Source of the DNA: Branchiostoma floridae
Lineage: Eukaryota; Chordata; Leptocardii; Amphioxiformes; Branchiostomatidae
Direction: 5' to 3'
Assembly (NCBI RefSeq): GCF_000003815.2
Contig: NC_049990.1
Span: 862,830-924,829 of the forward strand
DNA length: 62,000 bases
Shown: positions 1 to 13,208 of the stretch, piece after piece
Position numbering within the stretch: the first letter of the stretch is position 1
Layout of the letters: each line of letters begins with the position of its first letter
Program-made: the position numbers and the translations under genes
Notes under the pieces: model-generated
Database searches by the model: none
What the model was told of the DNA's origin: nothing
What the model saw: only the letters and a program-made list of their open reading frames with translations

Positions 1-67
1 ACAGACCCACTAAACTATTCCTTACCCCCATGCAGACCCACTAAACTGATCCCTATCCCCCATGCAG
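1..67 (+). repeat. Tandem copies of an ALG9 exon acceptor edge
   Basis: The motif CCCCATGCAG followed by ACCCACTA, which is the 3' splice site plus first exon bases of the exon at 68, occurs again ending at 36, and a truncated copy (ACAG plus ACCCACTA) starts at base 1. The array is cut by the window edge. Only the copy at 68 continues into coding sequence; the others read ACCCACTAA. Confidence 0.75.
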
Positions 68-3000
68 ACCCACTACCTGATGTACGGGAAGGGTTTCCAG
101 ACCTGGGAGTACTCTCCTGCGTACGGGCTGCGTTCCTACGCGTACGTCTGGCTCCACATCCTGCCCGCGCTGTTCCACAGCCGGCTTCTCCGGGCCAACA
201 AAGTCCTCATCTTCTATTTCATCCGCTGTGTTCTCGGCTTCTTCTGTGCACTCGCCGAGGCGTACTTCTACAAGTAGGTGGTAAAAACTTTTACCTGCTG
301 CCTGGTTAACCTAGTACCTCCAAATTGCCCATGAGGGGCAACGTTGGAAGGGGAGTTAAGATCCTGGGCTAGGTGGGCAGGCCACCAGCCTGGCATGGAA
401 AAACTCTACGGTGGCACAATCACCTATTTCTACGTTAGCATAAGGTAGTATCAAAAGCTGCTAGAGGAGTGAAGCTGGCCTAGGAGTGTGTTCGGCTACC
501 TGAGATCTGCATGCATCAATCACTCCATATCCTCTAAAAACATTCATGTGGGAGGACTGAAAATGTTCATGGTGTCACCTATTGTTTATTTGTCTATCTG
601 TTGTTTAGTGCAAATGTGGGGAGGATGACATTATGTTTCATGCTGTTTATTTATTTGTTTGTTTGTTTGTTTAGGGGCATCTGTAAGAAGTTTGGTGCCC
701 ATGTAGGAAGGATGACTCTATGTTTCCTGCTCTTCAGCACAGGGATGTTCATCTCAGCCACAGGTCTGCTTCTAACAAACTTCATTTTATACAACTTGTA
801 ATTTATGTAAATCCATTCAATAAGGAATGGAGAAAGGAGTAGTTCAGGGCATTAAATCTTAGCCCTGAAATTAAGTTACTGTTAACAAATAGGGAATGCA
901 TGACAATTTAGTTTTCAAAATGTCAGCCTGCAAAGTTGGTCAGTGTCGGTCAAAATTTCTCTGATTTTCAAACTTTTTTATCAGAATTGTATTACTGTTC
1001 CAGAGTCATCCGCGACCGACGCCTGGCCCTTGCCAGTTATGTGATGCGTCACTGAACTTCTTGCTACTCAGTACCTTTGACAAAACTGGAATTGTTCAAA
1101 CTAGTTATTATTGATCATTCTGCTGTCATGCATGTGACCTTCCTTTGACCTCTACTTGATTCCTTCCCAGCATTCCTGCCGAGCTCCTTCTCCATGATCT
1201 GGACGATGGTTGCCATGGCAGCGTGGTGGACCCATTACGATGGGGTCAGTACTTTCACTGTCACTTTTATCTCTGTGTTCCTTATCTTAGATGTTGTGAA
1301 GGTGTTAAAAGATAAAAGCAACTAGAAAGGCCGACATTTGCTTGAGAGCAAATACAGCATATTTCAGCCATCTCCATCATGCAACAATAGGCCTTGAGGT
1401 CGTTGGCCCCTTTGGCCATTGGAAAATGACCAAAAAAATCCCAAATATATCATTTTAAAGTGGTCCATGCCAAAAATTATACATGGGTCATTTGAATAGA
1501 TATCTAGAGCACCCCTTTACCAATTTACGGGTCATTAGGTTGTAAATCGAGGGAACAGGAGCCAAAAATGTCCAAATTTTGTCAAAAAATGGCCATAAAA
1601 TCGCAAAATTAAGCATTTTGTTGTACCGTATGGGAAAACTTTTATTGAATTTATGTGCACATAATTGAAGGGCACTTTTATACCAAATTTCAGATCATTT
1701 GGTTGTAAAACGAGGCTACGGGAGCCAAAAATGTCCTTTTTTGGTCAAAAAATGGCCAAAAATCGCAAAATTAAGCATTTCTTTGTACCGTCTGCCAAAA
1801 CTGTTATTGAATCTAGGTGAGCATATGATCAAGGCACCTCTGTACCAAATTTTATGTCATTCGGCTGTAATACCAGGGTACAGGAGCCCGAAATATACAT
1901 AAAAATTGACAAAAACCTCAATAAAATCATTTTAAAGGCAGATATGAAAAAAATGAAAAAAACACCTAGGGGTATTGGCTTACTCTACCATTGTGCCAAA
2001 TTTCAAGTCAATCGGTTAAAAAATGGCGGAGTTGATTCGATTTGAAGATTTGACAGGAGAAAGAAAGAAAGAAAGAAACATTACGAATACAATATATTTC
2101 ACCATACCTATGGTATGGCTGAAATATAACAACTTGTGGTCATAAAAAAAAGTAGAAGTGATGGGACCTCAGATTAAGGGCAAGCATGAGGCTTTTTCCT
2201 TAGCTCCATCTGTAGTAATCCAAGTTCCATTTCTTGGCCAAGCACACCCAGTCTGTGTGTAAGGTTCTTTTACACACACACACTTTATGGGGCCGCGTAG
2301 CACTGTGGTAGTGTATTCGGCCCGTGACCGAGAGGTCGCCGGTTCGAATCCGCCTGCCGTGTTGCCAGTCTTGTGTCCTTGGGAAAGGCACTTTACACGA
2401 CTTTCCTCACTTTACTCAAGTGAAAAATGAGTCGTCCCTCGGATAGGACGTTAAATGGAGGTCCTGTGTATGGGGAGAGCAACACCCTATGCACGTTAAA
2501 GAACCCGCCACATGTGCGAACATCCACCCCAGCGGATCAAACCATTTCGGCCAAAATTGGGGTAGGGAATCTCCCGAGCAGCCCGCGTAACACCTGCTTC
2601 GCCTATTGGGTCAGTTAGTCCTCACTCATAGTGAGCAATTGGGCTGGTCTCAATCATGATGTTTCTGACCTAGGGCGATGAGTTGCTGTTACAGTTCCAA
2701 TCATGTAACCCGTAAAATTGAATGGCCTTCAGGCCTTGTTACGTGGTGACCATTGAGTAAAAAAAAAACACAGTGATTTGACACTTGAGGCTAACACCCA
2801 AAGCTCTTCTCATACACAGGGTAGCGAGCTTTACGGCACCATCCGAAACAATTTTCTATGTACATTGAATCAACATTAATCGTTGCTGCCTTTTTCATAA
2901 TTGAGTTTACCTATCTGTTTTCCAGGTTGCCATTTTCAGTATAGCAGTGAGTGCGATCGTGGGCTGGCCATTTGCAGGGGCTCTGGGGTAAGAACAGTTC

Positions 3001-6000
3001 ACAGTCTGATATCTTTTTTGTTTGACCATTACAAATACTCCCTATCATATTTGGCTCGGGTAGGCATACTCATCTTACTTTCTTCTGTAGAAAATGATGA
3101 CTAATTTGAAGGGAAAATGTAGGTGAATTTTTGAGAGACCATTTGGTATTGTTTTTTTACCTTTTTTTTTACTTGGTGTTGAGAACTAACGACCTTTACC
3201 GCCCCCCTCCCCGCAGAATCCCCATTGCTGTAGACCTGAGAACTAACGACCTTAACCGCCCCCCTCCCACAGAATCCCCATTGCTGTAGACCTGAGAACT
3301 AACGACCTTTACCGCCCCCCTCCCACAGAATCCCCATTTCAGTAGACCTGAGAACTAACGACCTTAACCGCCCCCCTCCCACAGAATCCCCATTGCTGTA
3401 GACCTGAGAACTAACGACCTTTACCGCCCCCCTCCCACAGAATCCCCATTTCAGTAGACCTGAGAACTAACGACCTTTACCGCCCCCCTCCCACAGAATC
3501 CCCATTGCTGTAGACCTGAGAACTAACGACCTTTACCGCCCCCCTCCCACAGAATCCCCATTTCAGTAGACCTGAGAACTAACGACCTTTACCGCCCCCC
3601 TCCCACAGAATCCCCATTGCTGTAGACCTGAGAACTAACGACCTTTACCGCCCCCCTCCCACAGAATCCCCATTTCAGTAGACCTGAGAACTAACGACCT
3701 TTACCGCCCCCCTCCCACAGAATCCCCATTGCTGTAGACTTGGTGTTGAGAACTAACGACCTTTACCGCCCCCCTCCCACAGAATCCCCATTGCTATAGA
3801 CCTGGTGCTGAGAAGACAGCGAGTGGCTCTGTTCTGTCAGTGGGTCATCATCTCCCTGTGTCTCGTGCTGGTAAGTGTTTCAGTCAAAACAATTTTCTAC
3901 TGTTGAATGGTTGCACGTAAGGGTGAGTATGTACTGGTATAAAAACCTTTTTTTTCTTGTTGGACCAGTCCAGAAAAAAACGGACCTGAAAAAAATCAGT
4001 GGACCGGTTATGAAATGAACAGATTATGCTGTCAGGCATTCACGTGTTTTGGGGCTTTCAGGTCCATGAAAATATCAAGTGCAAAGTAGAAGAGAGTTGA
4101 TAGTCACTTTTATCAAATTTATAAAGTCAAACTTGGTCCAAAACAGAGGCAGTTAATGCTGTTAACATGGGATTGGTGGAAATGCTAGCGGACATTGTAA
4201 ATACTTTACGTTTTGTGACCGCATCTGAACTGTGAGCAGTGACACCTGTCCTGCAGTACAATGCATATGTGAACCAGTCAGAATTGCCCTGAAGAAGGTG
4301 ACAGACGGTCCCCGAAACGTCGGTGTGAATAAAGAAATGCTTGTGTAGAAAGAGTCTCTTTGTTCTCTGAGACCCATGTTTATATTCCCAGGTACCCCTA
4401 GTAATGGTGGACACCCTGTACTACGGGAAGTTAGTCATTGCTCCGCTCAACATCGTTCTGTATAACGTGTTCAGCGACCATGGGCCGGATATATACGGTA
4501 AGACAGTATTTTTCTATAACATTCTGTAACCTGTGTAGTCCAGTGGTTAGCGGCCCTGCCTCTGGAACTAGAAGCCGTGAGTTCGATTCTGGCTGTGCCG
4601 CTCACCCAACGTCAGGCTTTTAGCCAGGCATGCGTCAACGCGTCATCTGGACGCCCTTTTCTTAGAATAACAAGAAATTTGATGCCCCTGGACGCCCTAT
4701 TCTGGGGAGAAAATCCTCAGCATGACATTCTGATTGACCAGCGATGCAACCAGGTCATCTGTGGTCACAGTCTTCTACTGTGATATCTGTAACAGTACAT
4801 TGTGTATTTTTGCCTCTTGGGATACCTTAGAATGCACTTTTTAAACCTAAAATCATCAAAAACTCTGCACCATGGAAGGTCGATGCCCCCAGACCCCTCC
4901 TACAATAGTCACTTACCGCGACTCACCAGTAAGTTTGGACGCCCTATTATAAAATCCTAGCTAAAACTAAAGTAAAAGCCTGCCCAACGTACATACAAAT
5001 CAGCAACGATTTGTGACGTCACAGAATGTATTCTTTACAATGTAGTCTGGCTAGGAGTTCTGTCTATGAAACCATGACCAATTGCTTTTAACTTTTCCCA
5101 CCAAAGAGCGCACAGTATACAATTGATTTAAGATTACACCGATGTTTCCAAAAGTAACTGTCAAATTTTAATGTGAATGATAGAAGAGGAAATACATTTT
5201 GCTGTAAATTTGAAAGCCGTTTTGAGCTGCGGTCCTGACTTGGAGAATGGACCAAATTTGCCCAGTCTGAATGCATTGAGTATGCTGCTATTTGGGTGTA
5301 ATATGTTGTTTACCAACATTGATTTTGTTGTGTTGTTTACCTCCCATGTGTGGGACCTTGTTGATGCATCATGCTGTGTTTGTTGACATGTTTGTTGTCT
5401 AAACATGTTGTGTCGTTTACATGTTGTCTTGTTCATTTCCCAGGTGTTGAGCCGTGGACGTTCTACTTCTTGAATGGTTTCCTGAACTTCAACGTTGTTT
5501 TCCTGATGGGTCTGGTGGCCATGCCACTGGGGGTGAGTCACTCACCAGTACTACACACCTACTACACACATACACACACATGTACACACCTGCACACACA
5601 CACACACACACATGTGTCCCTGATGAGTCTGGTGGCCATGCCACTGGGGGTGAGTCACTTACATCTACACACACACACAGTCACGCACATAAACACACAC
5701 ATAAACACATACGTGCACTCGGGGTGAGTCACTCATATCTACATGTACACACATACTACACACATGTACACACCTGCACACATATTATCTACCTGCACAC
5801 CTTTTACAGACATACACACCTGCATTGGTAGGAACCTGGGGGCACACACACTCTGGGTGTGATACATGTATGTCAGAGAAGTTTCAAAGCAAAAATGGAG
5901 AATTGGTGTTCATGTTTCTTGGTTTGTTTTTCAGCTGTTTGTTGACAACATGCTGAAGCAGCGGTCGCCGGGATACGTCCCCACCCACCAGCTGGTCTAC

Positions 6001-9000
6001 ACCCTTTCTCCGCTGTACATCTGGGTCCTCATCTTCTTCACAAGGCCTCACAAGGTACTGTTCTCTCTCTCACTCACTCACTCACTCACTCACTCACCCA
6101 CTCACTCACTCCACCCTGTCTCCGCTGTACATCTGGGTCCTCATCTTCTTCACAAGGCCTCACAAGGTACTGTTCTCTCTCTCACTCACTCACTCACTCA
6201 CTCACTCACCCACTCACTCACTCCACCCTGTCTCCGCTGTACATCTGGGTCCTCATCTTCTTCACAAGGCCTCATAAGGTACTGTTCTCTCTCTCACTCA
6301 CTCACTCACTCACTCACTCACCCACTCACTCACTCCACCCTGTCTCCGCTGTACATCTGGGTCCTCATCTTCTTCACAAGGCCTCATAAGGTACTCTTCT
6401 CACTCACTCACTCACTCACTCACTCACTCACTCACTCACTCACTCACTCACTCACTCACTCACTCACTCACTCACTCTACCCTGTCTCCGCTGTACATCT
6501 GGGTCCTCATCTTCTTCACAAGGCCTCACAAGGTACTCTTCTTTCACTCACTCACTCACACACTACACTCACTCACTCACTCCTCACTCACTCACTCACT
6601 CACTCACTCACTCACTCACTCACTCACTCACTCACTCTACCCTGTCTCCGCTGTACATCTGGGTCCTCATCTTCTTCACAAGGCCTCACAAGGTACTCTT
6701 CTTTCACTCACTCACTCACACACTACACTCACTCACTCACTCCTCACTCACTCACTCACTCACTCACTCACCCACTCACTCACTCACTCACTCCACCCTG
6801 TCTCCCCTGTACATCTGGGTCCTCATCTTCTTCACAAGGCCACATAAGGTACTCTTCTCTCATTCATTCATTCACTCACTCAGTTACTCTCACTCCTTCG
6901 CTAGCGCACTCACACAGTAGTCTTCTTTCCCTCGGTCATCTACCACCTCCCTCCCTCCCTCAAGCTGTATTTGAAAGTACCGGTATCTACTATGATTTGA
7001 TAGTGTAAACATGATGTATGTCTCAGCATCCCTTGTACTTTTTGTTGCCCCCCGTAAGTTTGTGCTAAACTTTCCCTGTTCTCTGGTCCCAGGAGGAGAG
7101 GTTCTTGTTCCCGGTGTACCCACTGATCTGCCTGTGTGCTGCCGTCACTCTGGCCTCCTTCCAGGTAAGTTTGCATGGCTGGAAACCCTGGGGGTGGGGG
7201 TGTAGCCCTGGGGGTGGGGATAATGCTGTTTGCAGCTGTCACCCTGGCCTCCTTCCAGGTTAGAAGACAAAACTACTGTGTTCCTGGAAACTCTGGAATG
7301 GGGGTATAGCTTGCAACTGGATAGCAAAGAAAATCATATCTGTAGAAAGCAACACAAGGGACTTCTCTATTTAATTTCATCTATTCTAACCTCCTCACAG
7401 AAACATTACCACTTAATGCTGGACGAGAAAACATGCACCATCGCGTCAAACTGTCCATATTCATTGATATTAGAGCCCTGATAACTCTGTGTGGTAGAAC
7501 TATTACATCTACATTTACATATTTGCAGAAACTTTACCACTTCACACTGACGGAGAGAAAACGGCAGCACTACACGATTGCATCGAACTGGGTCGCTATC
7601 GGGATCTCCGTACTGTACGGGCTCCTCTGTGTCTCCAGGTCCGTCGCGCTGTTCCAGGGTAAGTCTGAAATCCGATCGGCTCACGATTGTTCCATCCGAA
7701 ATCCTCGGGTGTAAGCTGCTGGGATTGCACAGTTGCGCACTGTTGGGTCATGATAAAGTTTGTTTTGGAACATTTGAAAATTCACTGTATTTGCTCCTCT
7801 GTGTGTCCATGTATATACATGATTATATAAGTCTGATATCCAATTGGCTCATGGCTATGTAGTAGTTGACTACACTACTGTTGGGTCCCTGACACAGGTA
7901 GGCAATAGTCTTCACACTGCACTTCCAAGCAGCCCTGTCTAGCGGGTTTACATTGGCACAACAGTTATTAGTAGAATCCAGTACTTGATTATACTGCTGC
8001 AGGGTCCCTGACACGGGGGTGGTCTGCAGTAGGCTAGTCTTTACTCTCACTTCCAGACTAAGCCAGAAATTGGTTAGCAATTAGTTTCTCTCAGATTCTT
8101 CCTGATACCTTTAGCTCTTATTTCTTTTTCATTTAAGTTACAACATCAGTGGCTTGTCTGACTCAGCAATTTAGCAGCTGAGGTAAACATTTAAAACAGT
8201 CAGATGTTTCAGTAAGTATTCACTATCTTTATGTCAGTGACAATGACCTAAAATCATATCCAGTTGCTTACATGTAAAGTGTAACTGCTATTTTGCGTAT
8301 CGTATTGCCTGGATGTCATTGACATATCAAGGTGAAAATTCTTTGAAAATTAGTTTTTGTTAGACACAATCTTCTTCAATAACACCGAGGTCTATATGGT
8401 TGTCTTGATCTAACGGTTGGCCCAAAGCGTCCCTCAGTCGCGCCCAGAACAGCGTTTTGCGTAGCTCGTCTCTCGGCCAGACGAGGTATGTGTCCCGCGC
8501 CACCACGGTTTTCAGCGTCTTGTGTCGCTCCACCACATGTTTCGGAATCCTCTCCAGGAAAACTAGCACCACGTTCGCGCACCGCGGGTCGAACACATGG
8601 TACCTATAGGGACACAGATAGTGAACAGTCGGATATTCGAACTGAGACTTCTTTCAGACAGAAGAAAACACTCACAGTCTGATATTATAGTTAAAAGATT
8701 CCCCGAACACCGAGCATTTTAGCAACAATATGTCATTGTGACTCTAAGATGATTTGAAGAAACCCTATAAAGGACAGACACTCATTTAGTATGTGTTTTA
8801 TACAGATGTCAACTGTTAGTTAGAAATATTCAATTCTGCCTCTGATTTGAATGCAATTTTTTCCTGAATAAACCAACAAAAAACAACAAAAAACAGTACC
8901 TCCCCTCCGAGGCCTGCAGTTCGTAGTTGCACCAGCTGCTGGACATGAAGTGACGCGTGACAACGCAGATCGTCTTCCGGCTCTCCTCGACGCTCCGCGC

Positions 9001-12000
9001 GATGTTTTCCGTTATCGCCAGGCCCCCGACAAAATCGCGTGCGCCGATGCAAAAACGGTAGCTCGGGTCGCCGTTCTCGAGATTGCGTACGAGCTGGTCC
9101 GTGATCCACCTCTCGTCGTAGCTGCTGTAGGCGACAAAAGCGTCGTAGCGGAATCTCCGTGCAGGATTCCTGGCCGCCTCGCGGTGTCTGAACACCCTCC
9201 CTGCGATGTAGAACATGTAACCAAACCACCAGCCGTAATGGTGCACCACGAAGCAGGTCAGGATGTAGAGGGAAATCAGCGAAGTCGTCACGATGCAGGC
9301 GTAGAGGTTGGTGTAGGTCATGCAGTCTGGGTCGTAGCTGCGTAAAGCCTTGTTGTGGAGGCTGGAGGGACTGCTGCATGTGTAGCCACAATCCTCCCAT
9401 CCCCGCACCACACCGCTGGCGTTAGCCCACACGACGAACCACTGAATGTCACAGTCGCACTGGAAGAAGTTGTCCCGCATGTCCAGGATTTCCAGTCCTC
9501 GTACGAAGTATCCGTACCTGCTTTCTGGCAGGATAGAAATCCGGTTTCCTCTGAGGCTGACGACTCTTAAAGACGTGGGAGAAGGAGGAAAGAGCTGTCC
9601 GGGGAGGGAGAGTATCTGGTTGTCGGACAGATCGAGACCCTCCAAGTTGTGGTGAATCCTGAACGCTTTCCCTGGCAGTGCAGCAATCCCACTGGAGCTC
9701 AGGTCAAGCACTTTCAGGGCTGGCATGGCGTCAAATATAGCAGCGTTTCCAAAAGCTCTCCAGGGATCCCCCGTCTGGGACATTTTTAGAACCTCCAGGG
9801 ACACCAAACCTTCAAAGAACCTACTGGTGTCCTTCTTTTGTATGACGTCCAGTCGGTTGTGACTCAAACTCAAATAAACCAGGTTTGACAAGTTGCGAAA
9901 GGGCCTCTCTGAAACGTCGGTGACTTTCTCATTAAACACCTGGTTGTGAGAAAGATCTAACAGTTCAAGGGTCGAGACTGGGTCAAAGATCGGGAGTAAG
10001 CCTAACCTGTTGGACGTAAGGTTCAAGCGCCGAAGCTTTCGAAGGCCGTTAAGTTTCACTGCACCGAAAAAATTAAAGAAGCTGTTGTCGTTTAGTTTCA
10101 GCTCTTCAAGACTTTGTAGCGGGTGGAAGATCTGCTCAGGCAAACTAGCAAGGAGGTTGTTCCCGGAAAGGTCTAAGATGCGCAGGTTGGGAAGCCCGGA
10201 GAAGGAAGTCTCCTCGAGCTCCGCGATGCGATTCTGGCTAAGCAGGAGGACTCGAAGGTTCTGTAACCCGGCGAAGACCCCCTCGGGCAGCCGGATCAGC
10301 CGGTTGCGCCGGATGTCCATCACAGTTAGACCGGGTAGGCCCTGGAAGCAGCCTGGAGTTAGCTTCTGTAGCTGCCCGTTGAGCTGACCCGACATGGCGA
10401 GGTGCGTCAGCGCCGGAAGGGTTCCGAAATCCCCCGCGTGAATCTCGTCTATGGGAACGTTGTTGAGCTCCAACGTCTCCAGGGTTGGTGACACGGCAGT
10501 CAGGGATTCCCCGGGCACCTGATGTATTTACAAACAAACACAACAACCTCATTAACAACAAATATTTACAAACAAAAGCCTTGCAAACAACTGCCAACAA
10601 CAACCTTACCAATATTGGTTGCTTCAATTGCACAGTGGACAAAATAAAGGCTTCAGTTAAGTGCTTACAACTTATTTGAAAACCGATTATTTAAAGACTT
10701 TGTTTCAGGATAATGGGACCACCTTTTCATTCAAATGCGTATATTTTGTTGTTCTAAAATTGCACGTATTTTGCATGATTCATTGAGTACATTGGTGTAC
10801 ATACAATATAATTATTGTACTGAAAATCTTATTTTCTAAAAAATGTCAATAATGAGTCAATAATCCAACAATCCCCAAACCTTTGAGAAGAGGTTGAAGC
10901 TCAAGATGAGAACCCGCAGCTTGGCGAGTCCACTGAAGGCCTGCTGGGGGAGCCAGGACAGGGAATTCTGGGAGAGGTCAAGGGTCATCAGCTCGGGGAG
11001 GCCGTGGAAGGCGTGGTTTGAGATGTTTTGGACTGCGGATGAGATCAATTCGAGGTGTTGAAGCGGGGTGTCGACGAGCTTGTGGAAGGTGTCTGGTCGT
11101 AGGGTGGAAAAGACGGGGTCGATGGAGAGGTCATAGTCGTTCATCCTCAGTCGGGTCAAGTTCAAGCCCGCAAGTTCCGCAAAGATGCCCTGAAGGTCAG
11201 ACAGCGAGAGGTCAAGCTGGGAGAGGTCGAGGAAGTCCACAGTCGTGAACTGCTGGAAGAAGCCTGGCTCGAATGAATAAGCCGAGTTCAGGGACAGGTC
11301 AAGAATTTGGAAAGCTTGGCCTTTGAATGGAGCAAAGTCGGCCTTGGAAAAGGACCAGATTTGATTTCCAGACAAATAAAGTTTCTTCAGCGACTTCATG
11401 GCAGAAAACGTCTCAGGGAAGGCGGCCGACTCGAGGAAGTTGCCTGACAAGTCAAGAAGTTCCAGGTGGAGATCCTTCCAGACGTCTTGGTTCCACGGGT
11501 CTAAGATGCTCGAGAGTGAGTTTCCTGACAGTCGGAGTGAGCGCAGGGCAGGAAGTGGTCGAAAAATGGTGGAAGGAAGGGATCGGAGTTGGTTGTCATG
11601 GAGACACAATGTCTGCAGCAAGGTCAAGTTCGCGAACGTGTCAGGTTCGAGGTAGTCTATCACGTTGGAGCTGAGGTCGATCCAGACCAGGTGAGGTAGG
11701 TGGGAGAAGGTGAGGTTGGGGAGGGAGGACAGGTGGTTGAAGCTGAGATCCAGGTGTGTGATGTCCGAGGGCAGGTGGGTGGGGACGTCCTGAAGTCTGT
11801 CGTACCTGCAGTCTGCACTCAGGTGGTAAACAACACAACCTGGGTGGGAATAAACAACAACAGTAAACATTCTTGAATTGCCATGTATATCCTCATAATC
11901 GCATTTTATGGAAACTGCAGCAGCTGCAAGAATGTAAGGCCTAACAAAAAGGAAGAACGGAAAATTTTGGTGACCGCTGTCACCTTCCTCAGTGCAATTC

Positions 12001-13173
12001 TGACTGGTTCCTTGGTTTGTAAACACTGCACAAAACAATCTAACTCTCAGCATACTGGTATTTATGTGTTAAATACTTTATGTTTGTGACCACAGCTGTA
12101 AGCAGAGACATCTATAGCTGCAGTACAATGTGAACCAGTCAGAATTGCCCTGATGAAGGTGACAGACAATGGTTGTGTAAAAAGAGTCTCATTATTATGT
12201 TTGCGGAAGCAGCAAACATATAGTTTTCCTGTAGATATTCCACCAAAACGCAGGAAAAGCTGGAGCTGTACCAAGCTCTTTACGTTTCCAGCTTTTTGAT
12301 TGGCCACAAAGGGGCTTTTCTCGGGGATACGTCACATGTGAACCTATCAGCAAAACGCTTGCTCAAACCGGGATCCAATGAAAACACACATGACAAAGCC
12401 TTTGGCTGTGAAATACAGCTTTTCGATTGGCCGAAACTCTATGCTTGTCATCGAATAAACCAATGAACGCACAGGATTGAAACCGGCCGGGCCACCTTGA
12501 GCAACATAACGGTAAAAAATCGGTGCAGAATTATGTCAACCACGTAGCATGGTGGGGAGTGACAGTGATACGGCCTCACACGCTGAAGGGCGCAGGATCG
12601 AGTCCCGCAGGGTCAATTTTTTTATTCCCCATTTTAGATATGTATCTTGTATTTACAACGTTTTCATCTTGCGAACAGGGCATCGTTCGTTTTACACGCC
12701 TTTTTCAATTTTTTTTCTTGCACTCAAAAGACGTGCGGGGCGTAACAGTCGGTCGGACGGTCCGTGTGGGGAGGGAGCTTGCCAGCGCCTCGTTGCCTTT
12801 CTTCTAGTTGTTTCTTTTCTTGCGATTTTTCCTTTCTTTTCCCTTCGCAAACATCCTGCATTTTTTTCAAAAATGTTGCCTTTCTAGTTGAGTGACTTAT
12901 CATATAAGTGATGTAAGGTTCTTCAAGTTTTCGACCTGCCCTCTTGTTCAAGTGCTACTTTGTCACATCTCAGAAACAGGGAATGACTAAGTGCAGCCCT
13001 ATTTAAGTTTTGATGATGCAGATATAAGTTAGTATGATTGTTAAGGACTTATTTACTTTGTATTGATGAATTGAGACTTTGAGACTTTGTTCGAAAATTC
13101 ATCAGTATACACCCCCCTGAACCTCAGGGAAGAGTGGCTAAGGCTGACAGGGCCATCCAGGTTAGATAAGGGC

Positions 13174-13208
<35 letters not shown>

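Noticed and set aside
5866-7008. 380-codon open frame rich in Leu-Thr-His-Ser
   Set aside because: It is ALG9 exon 8 read on through its duplicated donor edges and CTCA repeats, not a separate gene.
12544-12613. Functional tRNA gene
   Set aside because: The B box is imperfect and no acceptor stem closes; better seen as SINE-head debris.
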